From Pseudomonadota bacterium (GTDB taxonomy: Bacteria; Myxococcota_A; UBA796; SXON01), in assembly GCA_005778355.1 (NCBI GenBank), contig SXON01000010.1:1-55313 (forward strand): 55,313 nucleotides of DNA, read 5' to 3'. Each line of letters starts with the position of its first letter. Positions within the stretch are counted from its first letter, which is position 1. Shown piece after piece: positions 8,764 to 16,123 of the stretch. A program made the translations under genes and the position numbers. A model generated the notes under the pieces. That model saw only the letters and a list, made by a program, of their open reading frames with translations, made no database searches and had not been told where the DNA came from.

Positions 8764-11700
8764 CGCGGCCTCCGGGGCGCGGCCGACCCGCGGCTGCCTC
8801 TCGCGCGGCGGGCGACGAGGGGCACCAGCAAGAGGAGCATCCCCGCCCAGCCCTGGCCGCAGCCGCCGCCGGCGTAGTCGCCCTGGTAGTCGAGGAAGTC
8901 GGGCTTCTTGTCGAAGTCGCTGTCGGCGGTGCCCTCGTCCTGGTCGAGGAAGCCGTCGGCGTCGCTGTCGGTGTCGTGGGCGTTGACTTGGTCATCGCCG
9001 TCCACGTCGGTGTCTGTCACGCCGTCGCCGTCGAGGTCGGCCTTCATCTCGGTGGCGCTCGAGATCCCGTCGTTGTCGTCGTCGGTGTCGAGGCAGTCGA
9101 GGATGTAGTCGCCGTCGCGGTCGGGCCCACTGTCCACTTCCTCGCCGTCCATCATCGTGTCGCCGTCGGTGTCGGGGTCTTCCGCGTCGGAGCCGAGCAC
9201 CCACTCCATCAGGTCGACGAGCCCGTCGCCGTCGCGATCGTCGGTCTCGATATAGCCATCGCAGTCGTTGTCCTCCCCGTCGATCTTCTCCATCGCGCCC
9301 GGGTTGGTGCCGGGGTCGGTATCGTCGCAATCTTGCGCCAGCGGGTAGCCGTCGTCGTCCTGGTCGTCGTCGCGGCCGTCGCAGTCCTGGTCGATGCCGT
9401 CGTACCAGGCCTCGGTCACGCCGGGGTTGATGGTGGCGTCGAAGTCGTCGCAGTCGCCGCCGCCGTACTCGGTGGCGTCGTAGCCGTCGCCGTCGCGGTC
9501 CCACTCCGAGTAACCGTCGCAGTCGGTGTCGAAGCCGTCGACCGGGTCTTCCTCGGCGCCGGGGAATACCGTGGACTGGGCGTCGTTACAGTCGGTGCCG
9601 CCGGCCTCCTCGGCGATCCAGCCGTCGCCGTCGACATCGACGAGGTCGTTGTTGTCACAGTCCTGGTCGATGCCGTCGTACGGCCACTCGGTGTGCCCGG
9701 GGTAGCGGTCGGCGTTGAAGTCGTCGCAGTCGTCGCCGCCGTAGTCGCCCGAGGTGTAGCCGTCCTTGTCGCGGTCGAAATCGTCGCGGTCGTCGCAGTC
9801 CTGGTCGATGCCGTCGTACCATTGTTCCTGCGCGGCGCCGTGCACCAGTGGATCCGCGTCGTCGCAGTCGTCGCCGCCGTCGATGAAGTCGGCGTCGTGG
9901 TGGTCGCCGTCTTTGTCGTAGTCAGAGCCTCCGTCGCAGTCCTGGTCGACGCCGTCGTAGTAGGTCTCGGTGGCGCCGGGCTTGACGGCGGGGTCGTCGT
10001 CGTCACAGTCCTCGCCGCCCGAGATCGACGCGACGAAACCGTCGCCGTCGACATCCACGAGGTCGGCGCCGTCGCAGTCGTTGTCGACGCCGTCGTAGGG
10101 GATGTCAGATTCGGTGGGGTTGACGGTTGGGTCGCCGTCGTCGCAGTCCACGTTGTCGTAGAAACCATCGCCGTCGTCGTCGGCCACGTCGGCGTCCGGT
10201 CCGCCGAAGGCGCCGATGTCGGAGACGGACCCGTCGAGATCGAAGATCGAGGCGTGCCCAGCGTCGATGCAGGGCGAGCCCTCGGCGAGGAAAAGGTCGT
10301 CGTCGGCCGAAGAGCCATCGGCGGTGTAGGCGACGAGCATCGGGTCGGTGCTCAGGTTGCCACTGGTGCCCGTCGGGTCGCTCCAGCCCACCCAGTCGCC
10401 GCCGGCGTTGTCGTAGGCGAGGTTGTTGTAGCGGTCGGTGGTGTCAGTCGTGCCGTAGGCGCCGCCGCCATCGACCGCCTGGTAGAAGATGTTGTTCACC
10501 AGCGAGAGGGGACCGGTGGTGTAGAGGTGGCCGCCGTCGCGGCTGGCGTCGTTGCCGGCCAGGGTGTTGTTGATGACCTCGAGCTCGACGGTGCCGTTGA
10601 GGTAAAGGCCGCCGCCGTTGCCACTGGCCACGTTGTCGGTCACGCGCAGGTTGGAAAGGGTGGCCGCCGTGTCGACCTCCAGGAACGCGATGGCGCCGCC
10701 GTCCTTGGCCACGTTGCCGTGCAGGTAGGCGCGGGCCACGGTGACGTCGCTGGGCTCGGTGGCGGTGATCGCGCCGCCGTAGGCGCCGGCAATGTTGTCG
10801 AAGAAAGTGGCTTCCCAGATGGAGAGCGCCCCGTCGGACAGGAACACGGCCCCGCCGTCCTCGTCGGCCTCGTTGCCAGTAAAACGACAGTCGGACACGT
10901 CGAGGTCGCCATCGACGTAGATCGCGCCGCCGCTGCCGAGATCGGCCTGGTTGTCGCTGAAGTCGCTGGCCTCGATCTCGGTGTCGCCCTCGGCGTAGAT
11001 CGCCCCACCGTGCCCACTGCGGGCGCGGTTGGTGCCGAGGCTGGCCTCGTCGAGTGTCAGTTCGCCGTCGGCGTAGACCGCGCCGCCGTGGTCGCTGGCC
11101 GAGTTGGAGCTGAAGGTGGAGCCGTCGAAGCTCGCCTCGGCGCTGCCATCGACGTAGAGCGCGCCGCCGCTCTGGGCGGCGTCGTTGTCGGTGTAGCTGC
11201 CGTCGGCGTCGACCAGCGTGCCACTGTCGCCGAGGTAGATGGCGCCACCGTCGTTGCCGCTGTTCTGGTCGAAGGCACAGTTCTCGAGGTCGACGGTGGA
11301 GCCGTCTGCCGCGTAGATGGCCCCGCCCTCGGCGCTGGCGCTGTTGCCGTCGAAGCGGACCGAGGCCAGCGTTGCGGAGGAGGCTTCCCAGAGCGCGATG
11401 GCCCCGCCCTGGTAGGCGGCGTTGTCGCGGACGGTAGACTCGGACAGGCTGAGGCTGGAGCCGTCGCGCAGGTAGAAGGCGCCACCGCTGTAGCCGGACG
11501 CGGCGCTGGCGATGCTCGCGTCGCTGATGGTGGCGCTCTGGATGTCGGCGCTCGCGTGACCGGACAGGTAGAAGCCGGCGCCGTAGCTGTTCTTGCCACT
11601 CGGCGCGTCGACCACGAGGTCGGTGGCCACGAGGTCAGCGCCATCGAGGTAGGCGAAGCCGCCGTGCGCGCTTGCGTAGGGGGCGGTGCTCACGACATCG

Positions 11701-12260
11701 ACGAGGTCGAGCGTGGACCCGTCGTCGGCGTAGATGGCGCCGCCGTAGGTGGCGGTGCCACTGGTGAGATCGAGCGTCTGCGCGGTGACGGTGGCGCCGC
11801 CGGTGGCGTAGAGGTGCGCCCCGTAGGCGGCGGTGGAACCGGTGACGATCACGTCGCTGAGCGCGAGATCACCGCCGTCCACGTAGATCGCGCCGCCACG
11901 GGTGCTGGTGCTGCCGGCCCCGTCGATGACGACGGACTCAAGCGCCAGTTGCCCGTCGGTGACCGCGACGCCGCGCCCGCCCACCGGGGCGAGTGTCAGG
12001 TCGGCAACCGTGGCCGCGCGCAGGGACGACATCGTCACCACGTCGTCGCTCGTGCCCGGCGACAGGATCGTGACACCGGCGCCGTCGCCGAGGATGGTGA
12101 TTGACTTGCCGGTAATGTCGATGGCCTCGGGCCAGGTGCCCGCCGGGATGTGGACGGTGTCGCCATCCGACGCCGCGTCGATCGCGTCCTGGATGGAGGC
12201 GAAATCGACCCCCACCTCCAGGGTGGCGGCGAGCGAGCGGGTGGCGAGGAAGATCAGCAT
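8760..12260 (-). CDS. Large secreted right-handed beta-helix protein with MopE-like calcium repeats and MYXO-CTERM-like tail
   Basis: A 1166-residue protein with signal peptide MLIFLATRSLAA. Residues ~15-640 are parallel beta-helix turns, including many GGAIY/GGALYVDG motifs of the chlamydial Pmp-like type. Residues ~690-1120 are about a dozen MopE-like units of the form DxDGDG..DCDD.DP..PGA and YDGIDQDCDG, with further DTDGDG thrombospondin-type repeats. The end is GGGCGQGWAGMLLLL followed by an Arg cluster, a MYXO-CTERM-like sorting signal for surface anchoring. The architecture suggests a calcium-stabilised adhesin or surface fibre. It lies between the beta-propeller gene (31-nt gap) and the OmpA gene (4-nt overlap). 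Confidence 0.87.
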   Translation of the reverse strand: MLIFLATRSLAATLEVGVDFASIQDAIDAASDGDTVHIPAGTWPEAIDITGKSITILGDGAGVTILSPGTSDDVVTMSSLRAATVADLTLAPVGGRGVAVTDGQLALESVVIDGAGSTSTRGGAIYVDGGDLALSDVIVTGSTAAYGAHLYATGGATVTAQTLDLTSGTATYGGAIYADDGSTLDLVDVVSTAPYASAHGGFAYLDGADLVATDLVVDAPSGKNSYGAGFYLSGHASADIQSATISDASIASAASGYSGGAFYLRDGSSLSLSESTVRDNAAYQGGAIALWEASSATLASVRFDGNSASAEGGAIYAADGSTVDLENCAFDQNSGNDGGAIYLGDSGTLVDADGSYTDNDAAQSGGALYVDGSAEASFDGSTFSSNSASDHGGAVYADGELTLDEASLGTNRARSGHGGAIYAEGDTEIEASDFSDNQADLGSGGAIYVDGDLDVSDCRFTGNEADEDGGAVFLSDGALSIWEATFFDNIAGAYGGAITATEPSDVTVARAYLHGNVAKDGGAIAFLEVDTAATLSNLRVTDNVASGNGGGLYLNGTVELEVINNTLAGNDASRDGGHLYTTGPLSLVNNIFYQAVDGGGAYGTTDTTDRYNNLAYDNAGGDWVGWSDPTGTSGNLSTDPMLVAYTADGSSADDDLFLAEGSPCIDAGHASIFDLDGSVSDIGAFGGPDADVADDDGDGFYDNVDCDDGDPTVNPTESDIPYDGVDNDCDGADLVDVDGDGFVASISGGEDCDDDDPAVKPGATETYYDGVDQDCDGGSDYDKDGDHHDADFIDGGDDCDDADPLVHGAAQEQWYDGIDQDCDDRDDFDRDKDGYTSGDYGGDDCDDFNADRYPGHTEWPYDGIDQDCDNNDLVDVDGDGWIAEEAGGTDCNDAQSTVFPGAEEDPVDGFDTDCDGYSEWDRDGDGYDATEYGGGDCDDFDATINPGVTEAWYDGIDQDCDGRDDDQDDDGYPLAQDCDDTDPGTNPGAMEKIDGEDNDCDGYIETDDRDGDGLVDLMEWVLGSDAEDPDTDGDTMMDGEEVDSGPDRDGDYILDCLDTDDDNDGISSATEMKADLDGDGVTDTDVDGDDQVNAHDTDSDADGFLDQDEGTADSDFDKKPDFLDYQGDYAGGGCGQGWAGMLLLLVPLVARRARGSRGSAAPRRPR
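9260..10180 (-). repeat. In-gene DNA repeats encoding MopE-type calcium-binding units
   Basis: GTCGCAGTC- and CCGTCGTA-containing units recur every ~100-110 bp within the 3' part of the beta-helix gene. Each encodes YDGIDQDCD/DGDGY..DCDD motifs. They are coding repeats, not a CRISPR array. Confidence 0.8.
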
Positions 12261-12291
12261 GGTGGCCAGGGCGGGGGGATGGGACGGAGGA

Positions 12292-13722
12292 TCACTTGCC
12301 GCCCCGGACGCGGCGGAGGAGCAGGAGCCAACCCAACGAGAAGGCGGCCGGGGTCGGCGCGCTACTGTTGCAGCCGCAGCCGCCCGGGTCGCCCAGCCAC
12401 TCGCCCGCGTTGTAGCCGGGGAAGGCGGAGCCGGTGTCGGCGCTGTCGAGCGCGGTGGGGGAGCCAGTGTCGTTCATGCCGCTGTCCTCGGTGTCTAGGA
12501 TCCCGGTGTCGATGACCCCGGTGTCAGAAATGGTGGAGTACTCGACTTCCACCTCGTCGATCTCGAGCGTGCCATCGACGGTGAAGGTGAAGGACTCGAT
12601 GCCGGTGGCGGTGGAGCTGAGCACCACGTCGTTCCACTGGGCGACAAGGTTGGCGCCGTCCCAGTCGAGCACCAGGGTGGCCCAGTTACCGGGCTCGGGC
12701 TCGCCCTCGATCTCCCCGATGATGGCTTGTCCCTCGTCGGTGGCCGACACGTAGAGGTAGAGCGCGTCGGTGTCGAAGAGCATGGTCGGGGCACCGAAAC
12801 CATCGTCGGCCCAGGCGGCCTGGTCGGCCTCGACGAGCGGGCGAATGTCGGTATCGTCGTCGGCAAACGTTGGATCGGTGCCGCCGAGCGCGAGGCCGAG
12901 GCTGTCGCCCATCGAGTAGAGCGCCGAGAAGGCGCCGTCCTCGTAGCTGACATCCGCGAGCCAGAGGCGGTCCGCCCCCGCGCTGAGCTCGCCCATGCGG
13001 GTGAAGGCGAGGCCGTCGGCGCTGGTGGCGTAGCCGGTCGCGCCGGTGGCGGGGACGCTGTAGTAAAGGTGGTAGGTGCCCGCGTCGTCGATGACGACAC
13101 TCGGCGAGCCCAGCCCGGTGGCATCGAAGTCGGCGCCGGGGGCGAGCACTTCGCCCTCCTCGGTGAAGCTCTCGCTGTCGGCCGAGGTGGCGCGGTGGAT
13201 GGCGCCGTGGCGGGTGTAGTACACGTGCAGCTCGGTACCGACGAGCAGGTCGGGCTCGGCAGCGTTGGCGACAATCGAGACGAAGTCGTCGTCGAAGTCG
13301 GCGCCGGGGTCGCGAGCGAGCACGAGGCCACCGTCGCGGGTGCCGCAGAGCAGGATCTCGTCGCCGTAGCGGGCGAGGTCGGGGTCGGCGAGGTTCTCGG
13401 CCACGGTGTCGTCGGCGTCGAAGTCGAGCTCCGAGGCGGGGAAGGGGGCGGTGTCGCTGTCGAGGGACAGGTGTTCGGCGCCGGTGTAGTCTGCGTCGAA
13501 CACCGACTCGCCCGCGAGCAAGGAGAAGCCGTCGCCATCGGCGAGGCGCACCCGCGCGGTGAGCGTGAAGCTGGCCATGTCGTCGAGCGCGAGCGTGGTG
13601 CTCTCGGTCACGACGAGCACGCCGTCGCCGAGGCTGCCGCCCTCCCACTCGCCCGCGTCGGTGGCGAAGGAGGTGGCCGAGGACTCGGCGTGGGCGAGGG
13701 CAGCGAGGATGGCGAGTGCCAT
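12292..13722 (-). CDS. Secreted beta-propeller (GH43-like fold) protein with MYXO-CTERM-like tail
   Basis: A 476-residue protein. I start it at ATG 13722 because MALAILAALAHAESS is a clean signal peptide; the longer upstream frame is not hydrophobic. The body has repeated blade motifs such as LGSPSVVIDDAGTYHLYYS, LLVGTELHVYYTRHG and GAPTMLFDTDALYLYVS, as in five-bladed glycosidase-type propellers. A T/D/G-rich linker (ISDTGVIDTGILDTEDSG) is followed by GGCGCNSSAP, a hydrophobic stretch and RRVRGGK, a MYXO-CTERM-like anchor. I cannot identify catalytic acids with confidence, so an enzymatic role is only possible. It is the first gene of the three-gene surface operon. Confidence 0.82.
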   Translation of the reverse strand: MALAILAALAHAESSATSFATDAGEWEGGSLGDGVLVVTESTTLALDDMASFTLTARVRLADGDGFSLLAGESVFDADYTGAEHLSLDSDTAPFPASELDFDADDTVAENLADPDLARYGDEILLCGTRDGGLVLARDPGADFDDDFVSIVANAAEPDLLVGTELHVYYTRHGAIHRATSADSESFTEEGEVLAPGADFDATGLGSPSVVIDDAGTYHLYYSVPATGATGYATSADGLAFTRMGELSAGADRLWLADVSYEDGAFSALYSMGDSLGLALGGTDPTFADDDTDIRPLVEADQAAWADDGFGAPTMLFDTDALYLYVSATDEGQAIIGEIEGEPEPGNWATLVLDWDGANLVAQWNDVVLSSTATGIESFTFTVDGTLEIDEVEVEYSTISDTGVIDTGILDTEDSGMNDTGSPTALDSADTGSAFPGYNAGEWLGDPGGCGCNSSAPTPAAFSLGWLLLLRRVRGGK

Positions 13723-13778
13723 GGGGGGGCTATCGGTCAGGGGCGGCGGGACTTGAGTCGGCGTTGAAGATCGGGTGG

Positions 13779-13784
13779 TAGGAT
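13779..13784 (+). promoter_or_regulatory. TAGGAT -10 element close to the start at 13790
   Basis: GGTAGGAT ends 5 nt before ATG 13790, the same geometry as several other -10 elements in the window that imply leaderless or near-leaderless mRNA. Confidence 0.4.
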
Positions 13785-13789
13785 CGGAC

Positions 13790-14120
13790 ATGCTCAACCT
13801 GTTGAGCGCGATGGCGACGCCGTCCTTGCTCCTGGTGGGCACCTACGTGGCTCTGGCAGCTGCCCGTGGTGGGCGGCATGACCTTCGGGGTGGCCGCAGG
13901 CTGGTGCCTGTTCGTGGGCATCCCGCTCGCCGGCGAGTACGGCTCGCACTGGGACAACTGGCCGCCGCACCGGTGGGGGAGCCTGGTTGTGTGGCTCGGG
14001 CTCCTCGCCGGGCTGGTGGCCTTGGCCCCGGCTGAGCACCGCGCCAGGGCCTGGGTGGTGGCGTGCTCAGGGGCGGTCCCCTTCGTGTACGCGGTCGGCT
14101 GGTGCGCCTGCCTGGACTGA
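13790..14120 (+). pseudogene. Small membrane protein gene with an apparent 1-nt frameshift
   Basis: The frame from ATG 13790 encodes a hydrophobic segment, MLNLLSAMATPSLLLVGTY. It then loses sense near 13850-13862, while the next frame continues with hydrophobic sequence (VVGGMTFGVAAGWCLFVG..., WGSLVVWLGLLAGLVALA, VVACSGAVPFVYAVGWCACL) to TGA 14118-14120. Removing one base near 13857 gives a single ~109-residue protein with three or four membrane segments. Otherwise a shorter 84-residue protein could start at GTG 13866. A sequencing error, a real mutation or two starts are all possible. Function is unknown. Confidence 0.5.
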
Positions 14121-14135
14121 GGGCTCACGATGGGG

Positions 14136-14141
14136 TACATT
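14136..14141 (+). promoter_or_regulatory. TACATT -10-like element ahead of the 14.2-kb foldback element
   Basis: GGTACATT lies 7 nt before a TTG that opens a 19-codon frame ending at 14208. It could start a transcript that runs into the inverted-repeat element. Confidence 0.3.
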
Positions 14142-14244
14142 CTCCGCGTTGAAGCTACACAGCGCCCGTGGATGCGGCCGGTTGACCCACGGCGTCGAGG
14201 CGGTCTGACGTGGCGAGTGCGCGTGCGCCAGGCCCCCCAGGGAC

Positions 14245-14473
14245 CTCGTCGCGAGCGATTGCTATCTGAACCGCACGCGTCGTGAGCACAAGGCGGCCGA
14301 AGTGACACCCGGAGCCCGACCGAGAGGTCGGGCAAGCCGAGGGGTACGGACGAAGCTGCATTTTCCTCGCCCCGTTGCGGACGTCCGCGGTGACGGCTCC
14401 GGCCCAGTGCCGGTTCGGCCAGCTTGCGCTCACGACGATTCCAGTTCGAGCAGCAATGGCTTGCGACGACGAG
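14245..14473. repeat. Foldback (inverted-repeat) element A between convergent genes
   Basis: The 575-bp gap between 14120 and the cysG stop holds this element. The left arm (14245-14300) and right arm (14415-14473) are imperfect reverse complements of ~57 bp. Each arm carries two CGTCGYRAGC boxes ~34 bp apart. Between them lies a perfect 8-bp hairpin, GCCCGACC-GAGA-GGTCGGGC (14314-14333), with a GNRA loop. A related element is at 40044-40293. I see no gene in 14121-14695. Confidence 0.7.
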
Positions 14474-14695
14474 GGGCCCCCCGAATCGGTGCCGCCTCGC
14501 CGTGTCGAGCGACGCCGTATTGCGCCGGGCGTTTGGTGGTCGCTGGCGGTACGGCGCCGCGGGCGGCCCTGGTGCGGTGTGCAGCCGTCGACCCGGGGTC
14601 CAGGTGTCGGTTCGCGCCAGTACCGGCATGGCTGCCGCCAGCGGGATAGGCTGCCCTCGCCGGCGGCGACCGCCATCGGCGACGAAGCTGTGATT

Positions 14696-16123
14696 CTACC
14701 CCCCTTCGACCTGCCGTTCTCGCCCGCGAAGCTGTTCGCCCTGCCCAGATAGCGCCGCGAGCGCGGCGGTCCCCCCCACGTAGATCACCGCTGGCGCCTC
14801 CACGTCGAGGCTTCCGAGCGTTGCCACGGTCGCGACCTGTCGCGACTCGCCGGGCTGGGTGGCCTGGCTGACGACGAGGGCGGTGGCGCCGGGAGGGTAG
14901 CGCAAACACAACAATGCGCCCTGCAGGGCGGGCAGGCTCCCGGCCCCCATGAAGATCACCAGCGTCTGGCGCGGATCGTAGGGGGGGAGATCGACGGGTG
15001 CGCCCTCGGCGCCGCGGGCGGTGACCACCGTGAAGCGGTCGGCCAGGCCGCGGGCGGTGAGGGGATGCCCCGCCGCCGTGAGGGCGGAGACGCCGGGGAT
15101 GACCTCGACAGGCACGGGGGACAGGGCCTCGACCGACTCGTGGAGCCGGCCGAAGATGGCCACGTCGCCCGCGCAGAGGCGCAGGCAGCGCTCGCCGCGG
15201 GCGTGGGCCTCGCGGAGCTCGCCGTACAGCTTCGCCTGGGCAGCGGGCACGCTCGCGGGGTCGTGCTTGTCGTCGGCTCGGACCACGCGGCCCCGGGTGA
15301 GGGCGAGGATCGCTGCGGGGACCAGACGATCGGCGACGACGAGATCGGCGGTGGCGAGGGCGTCGCGGGCGGCGAGGGTGAGCAGGCGAGGGTCGCCGGG
15401 GCCGGCGCTGGCGAGGAGGATGGGGTGAACCCCAGCCAGACGCGGCGGCCTCGGGAGGCGTCCCGCGGAGGCGTCGGTTGTGGTGCCCGACACCAGGCCC
15501 TTCGCAAGGTCGGACCACGGCGTTTCCCGCGCGATCTTCGCGAGCTTCGCCATGCGCACCGCCGAGTCGGGCTGCTCGGCGCGGACCTGCTTGCGAAGCG
15601 CGGCGAAGTTCTCGATGGCGGCTGGCAGCTCGGCAGGGAGCGCGTCGCGGATCTCGTCGCGGAGACGGGCGGCGAGGCCGGGACCGGCGCCGTCGGTCGA
15701 CACCGCGACCTGCACCGGGCCGGCCCGGTGGATCGCGGGGAGGTAGAAGTCGCAGAGCTCGGGGCGGTCGGCCACGTTGACCCAGATCCGTTGCTGGCGG
15801 GCGTAGCGGGCGATGGCTGCGCTCACGACCCGGTCGTCGATGGCCACGAGGACCACGGCGATGCCTTGCAGATCGGCAGGGGCAAACAGGCGCGCGTGGT
15901 GAACGATCTCGCCTGCCGCCAGGCGGGCCTGCAACTCGGTGCCGACGCGTGGGGCCACGACGCTGACCAAGGCTCCGGCCGCGAGCAGGGCGCGCACTCG
16001 CTGCGTGGCGATGGCACCACCGCCAACCACGAGCACGTCGCGACCGGACAGACGCAGGCCGGCCATGTAGGACACTGGCTCGGTGGTGGTGCCGGGGAAG
16101 GGGATGATGGTCCGGACGCTCAT
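14696..16123 (-). CDS. cysG: Siroheme synthase (precorrin-2 dehydrogenase/ferrochelatase fused to uroporphyrinogen-III C-methyltransferase)
   Basis: A 475-residue fused enzyme making siroheme, the prosthetic group of the neighbouring sulfite reductase. The N-terminal ~210 residues are the CysG_N part, with an NAD-binding loop VLVVGGGAIATQRV (about residues 30-43) and the STDGAGPGLAARLRDEI segment. Residues ~235-465 are the SAM-dependent methyltransferase with ASAGPGDPRLLTLAARDAL and GVSALTAAGHPLTARGLADR. The size matches fused CysG proteins. The start ATG overlaps the cysI stop by 4 nt, making it the last gene of cysH-cysI-cysG. Supply of siroheme and reductase from one transcript fits the operon's role. 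Confidence 0.94.
   Translation of the reverse strand: MSVRTIIPFPGTTTEPVSYMAGLRLSGRDVLVVGGGAIATQRVRALLAAGALVSVVAPRVGTELQARLAAGEIVHHARLFAPADLQGIAVVLVAIDDRVVSAAIARYARQQRIWVNVADRPELCDFYLPAIHRAGPVQVAVSTDGAGPGLAARLRDEIRDALPAELPAAIENFAALRKQVRAEQPDSAVRMAKLAKIARETPWSDLAKGLVSGTTTDASAGRLPRPPRLAGVHPILLASAGPGDPRLLTLAARDALATADLVVADRLVPAAILALTRGRVVRADDKHDPASVPAAQAKLYGELREAHARGERCLRLCAGDVAIFGRLHESVEALSPVPVEVIPGVSALTAAGHPLTARGLADRFTVVTARGAEGAPVDLPPYDPRQTLVIFMGAGSLPALQGALLCLRYPPGATALVVSQATQPGESRQVATVATLGSLDVEAPAVIYVGGTAALAALSGQGEQLRGRERQVEGG

Noticed and set aside
9260..10180. Regular ~100-bp spaced repeats, considered as a CRISPR array
   Set aside because: The repeats are imperfect, in frame and encode calcium-binding DCDD/DQDCDG motifs. 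There are no unique spacers and no cas genes.
8976..12104. A 1042-codon open frame antisense to the beta-helix gene
   Set aside because: It mirrors the repetitive GTCG-rich coding strand. The product is a Val/Ala/Gly-rich repeat with no domain; it is a by-product of codon bias.
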